Made by a program: the position numbers and the translations under genes
Notes under the pieces: model-generated
The model's database searches: none
What the model saw: only the letters and a program-made list of their open reading frames with translations
What the model was told of the DNA's origin: nothing
Origin: Pseudomonas brassicacearum subsp. neoaurantiaca
GTDB lineage: Bacteria > Pseudomonadota > Gammaproteobacteria > Pseudomonadales > Pseudomonadaceae
Reading direction: 5' to 3'
Length of the DNA: 64,000 nucleotides
NCBI RefSeq assembly: GCF_013608025.1
Contig: NZ_VDLV01000027.1
Location: 70,334-134,333 of the forward strand
Shown here: piece by piece, positions 53,589 through 62,500 of the stretch
How positions within the stretch are numbered: the first letter of the stretch is position 1
How the letters are laid out: each line of letters opens with the position of its first letter

Positions 53589-56500
53589 ATGAATGCTGAA
53601 GACGCCTTGAAACTTGCTCGCCGGTTTATCGGGCTGCCCCTGGACAAGCGCCAGATGTTCCTCGCCGCGCTGGACAAGGAGGGCGTGGACTTCAGCCGTT
53701 TCCCTATTCCCCAGGGCGTCGAAGCCGAGGATCGCCAGGCGCTGTCCTATGCCCAGCGGCGCATGTGGTTTCTCTGGCAATTGGACCCGGAAAGCGGCGC
53801 CTACAACCTGCCCGGGGCGGTACGGCTCAAGGGCGCATTGAGCCTGTCGGCGCTGGAACAGGCCTTCGCCAGCCTGGTGGCCCGGCATGAAACCTTGCGC
53901 ACGGTGTTCCAGCGTCAGGCTGACGACAGCCTCCTGCAAGTGCCCACCGATGCGCCGCTGATGATCGAGCGACAGGACCTCAGCGGCTTGCCGACAGGCG
54001 AGCGCGAGCAAGCGGTGCGCCAGGCTGCGCAAGCACAATCGATGCGGCCTTTTGATTTGTCGAGCGGCCCCTTGCTGCGGGTCGAACTGCTCAAGCTCGA
54101 TGCGCAGGAGCACGTGCTGCTGCTGACCTTGCACCACATCGTCTCCGATGGCTGGTCGATGAACGTGCTGATCGACGAGTTCATCCGCTGCTACGACGCC
54201 CACGAAGCCGGCGTGTCGCCGCAACTGCCTGACTTGCCGATCCAGTACAGCGACTATGCGCTGTGGCAGCGCCGTTGGCTGGAGGCCGGCGAGCAGGCGC
54301 GGCAACTGGCGTATTGGCAGGCCCAATTGGGCGATGAGCATCCTGTCCTTGAGTTGCCCACCGACCACTCGCGCCCGGCCATGCCCAGCTATCGCGGCAG
54401 CCGCTATGAGTTCGCCATCGACACCGGGTTGGCGGAGCAACTGCGCAGCACCGCCCAGCAGCAGGGCGTCACGCTGTTCATGCTGTTGCTCGGCGCGTTC
54501 AACGTGCTGCTGCATCGCTACAGCGGCCAATCGGACATCCGTGTCGGCGTGCCGATCGCCAACCGCAATCGAGACGAAATCGAAGGCCTGATCGGTTTCT
54601 TCGTCAACACCCAAGTGCTGCGCACCGAACTGGACGGCCAGACCCGGGTCGATGAGTTGCTGCACCGAGTCAAGGAGACCGCGCTCGGCGCTCAGGCGCA
54701 TCAGGACTTGCCCTTCGAACGCCTGGTCGACGCGCTGAAGCTGGAACGCAGCCTCAGTCACACGCCGCTGTACCAGGTGATGTACAACCATCAGCCCCAT
54801 GTAGCTGATGTCACCATGATCCGAACGGCGTCCGGCCTGGAGCTCGGCATGATCGAGTGGCAGACCCGCACCACCCAATTCGACCTGACTCTCGACACCT
54901 ATGAAAAGGCCGGCACGTTGCACGCCGCGCTGACTTACGCCGACGATTTGTTCGAGGCGCCGACCATCGCACGCATGGCGCGGCATTGGCTGCGATTGCT
55001 TACGGCGATGATTGCCGATCCGACCCGACGTATCGGCGAGCTGCCGCTGCTCGACGCCGACGAGCATGCCACGCTGGTCCACGCTTGGAACGCCACGGCC
55101 CAACGCTACCCGACCGAGCTGTGCATGCATCAGTTGATCGAGGCCCAGGTGGCGCGGACCCCGGACGCCCCGGCGTTGGTGTTTGGCGAACAAAGCCTGA
55201 GTTATGCGCAGCTCGATACCCGCGCCAACCGACTGGCGCATTTGCTGCGCGGGCGCGGTGTGCGGCCGGACAGCCTGGTGGGGATCTGCGTCGAGCGTTC
55301 AGTGGAAATAGTGGTAGGCCTGCTGGCGATCCACAAGGCCGGCGGCGCCTACGTGCCGCTGGACCCGGAATATCCGCAGGATCGCCTGGCCTACATGATC
55401 GAGGACAGCGGCATCGGCTTGCTGCTGACCCAATGCTCGCTGGCGGCGGGACTGCCCACCGATGGCGTCGAGGTGATTGCGCTCGACCAGCCCGACGGTT
55501 GGCTCGACGGTTACAACGACAGTCGCCTCGACGTGACGGTCGACCCGCTGAATCTCGCCTATGTGATCTACACCTCCGGCTCCACCGGCAAACCCAAGGG
55601 CGCCGGCAACAGCCACGCGGCACTGGTCAATCGCTTGTGCTGGATGCAACAAGCGTATGGCCTGGACGGCAGCGACGCGGTGATGCAGAAAACCCCGTTC
55701 AGTTTCGATGTTTCGGTGTGGGAATTCTTCTGGCCGCTGATGAGCGGAGCGCGATTGGTGGTTGCCGCGCCGGGTGCCCATCGCGATCCTCGGCAATTGA
55801 TCGACACCATCAACCGTCATGGCGTCAGCACGCTGCACTTCGTGCCGTCGATGCTGCAGGCATTCATCCATGAGCCGGGCGTAAACACCTGCGAAGGCTT
55901 GAAGCGCATCGTCTGCAGTGGCGAAGCCTTGCCGCTGGATGCGCAGCAGCAGGTCTTCGCCAAACTGCCGGACGCCGCGCTCTACAACCTGTACGGCCCG
56001 ACCGAAGCGGCCATCGACGTGACCCATTGGACGTGCGTCGACGAAGGCGCCGATTGCGTGCCGATCGGCCAGCCCATCGCCAACCTGCGCACCCACGTGC
56101 TCGATGCCGATCAGTCGCCGGTGCCGTGGGGCGTGGCGGGCGAGTTGTACTTGGGCGGGGCGGGGCTGGCGCGCGGTTATCACCAGCGTCCGGCGCTGAC
56201 CGCCGAGCGGTTCGTGCCGTGCCCGTTCCATGACGGCGCACGCCTGTACCGCACCGGCGACCGCGTGCGCCAACGCGCCGACGGGGTGATCGAATACCTC
56301 GGTCGTCTCGATCATCAGGTCAAGCTGCGCGGCCTGCGCATCGAGCTCGGCGAAATCGAAGCCCGTCTCGCGCAGCATCCGCTGGTGCGCGAGGCCGTGG
56401 TGTTGGTCCAGGACGACAAGCATCTGGTGGGCTATCTGGTGCTGGCAAACAGCGACCCGCACGAGCAATGGCGACAGGACGTCAAGGCGTGGCTGCTGGC

Positions 56501-59500
56501 CGGCCTGCCGGAATACATGGTACCGACCTACCTGATGCCGTTGGCCAGCCTACCGGTGACCGCCAACGGCAAGCTCGATCGCAAGGCGTTGCCACAACCG
56601 GATGCCGCGCCCCGGCAAGCCTTCGTCGCCCCGCAAGATGCACTGCAAACCACGTTGGCTGAAATCTGGCAGGACGTGCTGGGAGTGGAGCGCGTCGGCC
56701 TTGAAGACAACTTCTTCGAGTTGGGCGGCGATTCCATCATCTCGATTCAAGTGGTGAGCCGCGCGCGACAGGCCGGTCTCCATCTTCATCCCCGCGACCT
56801 GTTCCAATACCAGACCGTGCGCAGCCTGGCGTTGGTGGCTCGCCGTGACAGCCACAGCGCCGTGGACCAAGGTCCGGTCACTGGCGATGCCGTGCTCGGG
56901 CCGGTCCAGCAGCAGTTTTTCTCGATGGCGATGCAGGGCCGCGCGCACTGGAACCAGTCGCTGTTGCTGACCCCACGGGAACCGCTGGATGCACAGCGGC
57001 TCGACGCGGCGCTGACCTGCGTCATCAATCATCACGATGCCTTGCGCCTGCGCTTTGTCGAAGACGCCGACGGCTGGCGGCAGAGCCATGCCGCGCTTTT
57101 GCAAAGCGCCGATCTGTGGCAGCGCGATGCCCGATCCGTCGAGCAGTTGAACGCGCTGTGCGACGAGGCGCAGCGCAGCCTGGACTTGCAAGACGGGCCG
57201 CTGGTGCGCGCCATGCTGGTAAACCTGGCCGACGGCAGCCAGCGGTTGGCGCTGATCATCCATCATCTGGTGGTGGACGGTGTGTCATGGCGGGTGCTGC
57301 TGGAAGATTTGCAGCAGGCCTATGAACAACTGGCGGCGGGTGGCGGCGTGACGTTGCCGGCCAAGACCAGCGCGTTCCAGAGCTGGACCGCACGGTTGAA
57401 TGCCGAAGCCTCGCGCTTCGACGATCAGTTGGCCTATTGGAAAGCCCAGCACGACGGCGCGCGTGACCTGCCGTGCGAACGTCCGCAGGGCAGCCTGCCA
57501 AACGTCCACGGCGTGAAGATCGAATGGCGCCTGGAGGCCGGGCTGACCCGGCAATTGCTGCAACAGGCGCCTGCGGCCTATCGCACCCAGGTCAATGACT
57601 TGCTGCTCACCGCGCTGGCCCGCACCATCAGCCGCTGGACCGGGCAACCCGGTACGTTGATCGAGCTCGAAGGTCATGGCCGCGAAGACTTGTTCGATGA
57701 CATCGACCTGACCCGCACGGTGGGTTGGCTGACCAGCCTGTACCCGGTCAAGCTGACCGCCACCGACGACATCGGCGGTTCGATCAAGACCATCAAGGAG
57801 CAACTTCGCAGCGTCCCGGAGAAGGGCCTGGGCTACGGCGTGCTGCGTCATCTGGCGGCGCCTTCGGTGCAAGCGCAATGGGCCGATCTGGCGCCTGCGC
57901 GCATCACCTTCAACTACCTCGGCCAGTTCGATCGCCAGTTCGATGAGGCGGCGCTGTTCGTGCCGTCCGGCGAAGGCAGTGGCGTCGCCCAGGACCCGAC
58001 GGCGCCGTTGGCCAATTGGCTGACGGTGGAAGGCCAGGTGCACGGCGGCGAGCTGGCGCTGAGCTGGGGCTTCAGCCGTGAGATGTTCGACAGCGCGACC
58101 GTGCAACAACTGGTCGATCGATACGCCGTCGAGCTCAAGGCGCTGATCGAACATTGTGTGAACCTGGCTGAGCCGCAGGCTACGCCATCGGATTTTCCGC
58201 TGGCGCAGATCACCCAGACGCAACTTGATCATCTGCCCGTGCCGGCCGGTCAGTTGGACGAGGTTTATCCGCTGTCGCCGATGCAACAGGGCCTGTTATT
58301 CCATACGTTGTACGAGCAGGCGGCCGGCGAATACGTCAACCAATTGCGGGTGGAAGTGCAAGGCTTGGACGCCGAGCGATTCCGGGCGGCGTGGCAGGCC
58401 ACCGTCGCGGTGCAGGACATTTTGCGCAGCGGGTTCGTCTGGCAAGGAGAACTGTCGCAACCGCTGCAGATCGTCCACAAGCAAGTGCAATTGCCTTTCA
58501 CGGTGCTGGACTGGCGCGAGCAGGCCGACCCGGCCCAGGCCCTCGCTGCGCTGGCTGATGCCGAACGCGCGCAAGGGTTCGACTTGAGCCAGGCGCCACT
58601 GTTGCGCCTGGTGCTGGTGCAGACCGGGGCGACGCAATGGCACCTGATCTACACCCATCACCACATTGTGATGGATGGCTGGAGCAATTCGCAGTTGCTC
58701 GGCGAGGTGATGCAGCGCTACAGCGGTCGCGCCCCGGCCAGCACTGGTGGGCGTTATCGTGATTACATCGCTTGGCTGCAACGCCAGGACGGCCAGCTCA
58801 GTCAGGACTTCTGGCGCGCACAGCTGGCGCCGTTGCAGGAGCCGACCCGACTCGCCCGCGCGGCCTCGGGTGGCGGCGAGAGCGGCCACGGCGATCATTT
58901 CCTGACCCTCGACGCGCAGCGCACCCAAGCGCTGGAAGCGTTTGCGCGCCAGCAGAAAATCACCGTCAACACGCTGGTGCAAGCGGCCTGGCTGCTGTTG
59001 CTGCAACGCTATACCGGGCACCAGACCGTGGCGTTTGGCGCGACCGTGGCCGGGCGGCCGGCGGATCTGCCGGGCATCGAGCAGCAGGTCGGCCTGTTCA
59101 TCAACACCTTGCCGGTGATCGGCAGCCCACGTCCGGACCAGACGGTCGGCCAATGGCTGCAAACGGTGCAGGCACAGAACCTGAGCTTGCGGGAATTCGA
59201 GCACACGCCGTTGGCGGACATCCAGCGTTGGGCCGGGCAGGGCGGCGAGGCGCTGTTCGACAACCTCCTGGTGTTCGAGAACTACCCGATTGCCCAGGCC
59301 TTGCAGCAAGGCATCGGCAGCGACGTCACGTTCGGTGAGGTTGCCAACCTTGAGCAGACGCACTATGCCCTGAGCGTCGCGGTCACCCTCGGTGAACAAC
59401 TGGCGCTGCATTACAGCTACGAGCGCCGGCAATTTGCCGACGAAATGATCCATCACATCAGCGCCCATCTGCTGCACCTGCTCGAGCAATTCAGCCAGGA

Positions 59501-62500
59501 CGCCGGACGTAGCCTCGGTGAAATCGCCCTGGCCAACGGCGCCGAACATGCGCGACAACACGCCGACAACCACCCGCAGCCGTACCCGGTGGACATTCCC
59601 GTGCACCAGCGGATCGCCACGCTGGCGGCCGAGCGCCCGCAGCGCACGGCAGTGATTTTCAACGGCCAACACTTCGGCTACGGCGAGATCGACCGGCGCG
59701 CGAACCAACTGGCCCACGCCTTGATCACGCGCGGCGTCGGCCCGGAAACCCGTGTCGGCGTGGCCCTGCCGCGCAGCGAAGAGGTGATCGTCACGCTGTT
59801 GGCGGTGCTCAAGGCCGGCGGTGCCTACGTGCCGTTGGATGTCAGCTACCCCCGTGAGCGGTTGGCGTACCTGATGGATGACGCCGGACTGGCCTTGCTG
59901 ATCAGTGACTCGTCGGTGTCGGCGCTGTTGCCGGTCGCCGAATCGTTGCCGCTGCTGGAACTGGACCGCGTGGATCTGCGCGAACTGCCGGCCCGCGCGC
60001 CGAATGTTCAACTCGACCCGCACAACCTGGCCTACGTCATCTACACCTCCGGCTCCACCGGCAACCCCAAGGGCGTCAGCGTGGCCCACGGTCCGCTGGC
60101 GATGCACTGCCAGGCCATCGGCGAGCGTTATGAAATGCGCGACAGCGATTGCGAATTCCATTTCATGTCGTTCGCTTTCGACGGTGCCCATGAACGCTGG
60201 CTCACCAGTCTGACCCACGGTGCGTCGCTGCTGATCCGCGATGACAGCCTGTGGACCCCGGAACAGACCTACAACGCCATGCACGAGCACGGCGTGACGG
60301 TGGTGGCGTTCCCGCCGGTGTACCTGCAACAACTGGCCGAACACGCCGAGCGCGAGGGCAACCCGCCGAAGGTACGCATCTATTGCTTCGGCGGCGACGC
60401 GGTGCCCAACGCCAGTTTCGAACGGGTCAAGCGTGCCTTGCGTCCCGAGTACATCATCAACGGCTACGGCCCGACCGAAACGGTGGTCACGCCGCTGATC
60501 TGGAAGGCCAGTCGCGAGGTGTCGTGTGGCGCTGCCTACGCGCCCATCGGCAGCCGCATCGGCGACCGCAGCGCCTATGTGCTCGATGCCGACCTGAACC
60601 TGTTGCCCCAAGGCATGGCCGGTGAGCTGTACCTGGGCGGCACGGGATTGGCCCGGGGTTACCTGAACCGGCCGGGGCTGACCGCCGAGCGCTTTGTCGC
60701 CGACCCGTTCAGCGTTGGCGGCTTGCTGTATCGCACCGGCGACCTGGTCCGCCAGCGCGTCGACGGCACGTTCGATTACCTGGATCGCATCGACAATCAG
60801 GTGAAAATCCGCGGCTTCCGCATTGAGCTGGGCGAGATCGAAGCCAGCCTGCAAGCCCTCGATGGCGTGCGCGAAGCGGTGGTCGTGGCCCAGCAAGGCA
60901 CTGCCGGCAGCGGCAAGCGCCTGGTGGCTTATGTGGTGGCGGCAGAACCTGCCCGCGAAGATTTTGCCGAGCACCTGCGCGAACAACTCAAGGCGACCCT
61001 GCCGGCGCACATGATCCCGGCTTATCTGCTGCTGCTCGAACGCCTGCCGCTGACCCCCAACGGCAAGCTCGACCGCAAGAACCTGCCCAAACCCGACGCG
61101 AGCCAAGCGCAGCATGCCTATCTGGCGCCGCGCAACGGGCTGGAACAGCAACTGGCGTCGATCTGGCAGGACGTGCTCAAGCTTGAACGCGTCGGCCTGC
61201 GGGATAATTTTTTCGAGCTGGGCGGCGATTCCATCGTCTCGATCCAGATGGTCAGTCGCGCTCGCCAGGCCGGGATACATTTCACGCCCAAGGACCTTTT
61301 CCAGCACCAGACCCTGGAAATGCTCGCGACCGTGGTTCGCCAGGGTGAAGCCGCTCAAGTCGTCGACCAGGGGCCGGTGACGGGTGAGCTGGCGCTGTTG
61401 CCGGTGCAGCGGGTGTTCTTCGAACAGGCGATACCGCAGCGTCATCACTGGAACCAGGCGGTGATGCTCAAGCCGATCCAACGCCTGGACGCATCGATCC
61501 TGAGCCACGCTTTGAACGCGCTGCTGCAACATCACGATGGCCTGCGCTTGAGCTTCACCGAGCAGGGCGGAGACTGGAGGGCGGTTTACCGTTCTGCGGA
61601 CACTCGATGCGAAGACCTGCTCTGGGCCGTGGACGTGCCTGATGCGCAGGCCTTGCAAGGCATCGCCAACGAGGCCCAGCGCAGCCTGGATCTGCAAGAG
61701 GGGCCGTTGCTGCGAGCGGTCCTGGCATCACTGGGGGATGGCAGCCAGCGGTTGTTGCTGGCGGTGCATCACTTGGTGATCGATGGCGTGTCGTGGCGAA
61801 TCCTGTTCGAGGATATGCAAAGCGTTTATCGCCAGTTGTCCAGCGGCGTGGCGGTGCAATTGCCGCTGAAAACCACCTCCGCGCAGGTCTGGGCCGAGCG
61901 CCTGCAAGCGCATGCCCGCAGCAACCGGCTGGCGCAGGAACTGGCGTTCTGGCAGGCCCAGCTCGAAGACGTCGATGCCTCGTTGCCGATGGATAACCCC
62001 GCGGGCGGCCAGCAGAACCGCCTGGCCGTGACGGTGCGTACGCGACTCGACGCTGCGTTGACCCGGCAACTGCTGCAAGACGCGCCCAAGGCCTATCGCA
62101 CCCAGGTCAACGACTTGCTGCTCACGGCACTGGCACGGGTAATGGTGCGCTGGACGGGTGCCGACAGCGCGCTGATCCAGCTCGAAGGTCATGGTCGCGA
62201 AGCGTTGTTCGATGACGTCGACCTGACCCGCACCGTCGGCTGGTTCACCAGCCTGTACCCGGCCCGTCTCACGCCACGGGCGGACTTGGGCGATTGCCTC
62301 AAGCAGATCAAGGAGCAATTGCGGGCGATCCCCGACAAAGGCCTGGGCTTTGGTGCCTTGGCTTATCTGGCAGATGACGCGACGCGGGCGATCCTGGCCG
62401 AGTTGCCGACACCCAGCCTGACCTTCAATTACCTGGGCCAGTTCGACGCCAGTTTCAACGAAGCCGACGGCGCCTTGTTCGTGCCGGCCGCCGAAGGCGC

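Noticed and set aside
53278..53592. Plus-strand ORF of 104 codons upstream of the second synthetase
   Set aside because: It runs over the nirB promoter and the synthetase leader, has no ribosome-binding site and no family resemblance.
58296..61697. Minus-strand ORF of 1133 codons opposite the second synthetase
   Set aside because: It is an antisense shadow in high-GC coding DNA. The plus strand carries intact NRPS motifs through the whole stretch, and the minus-strand product has no recognisable domain.
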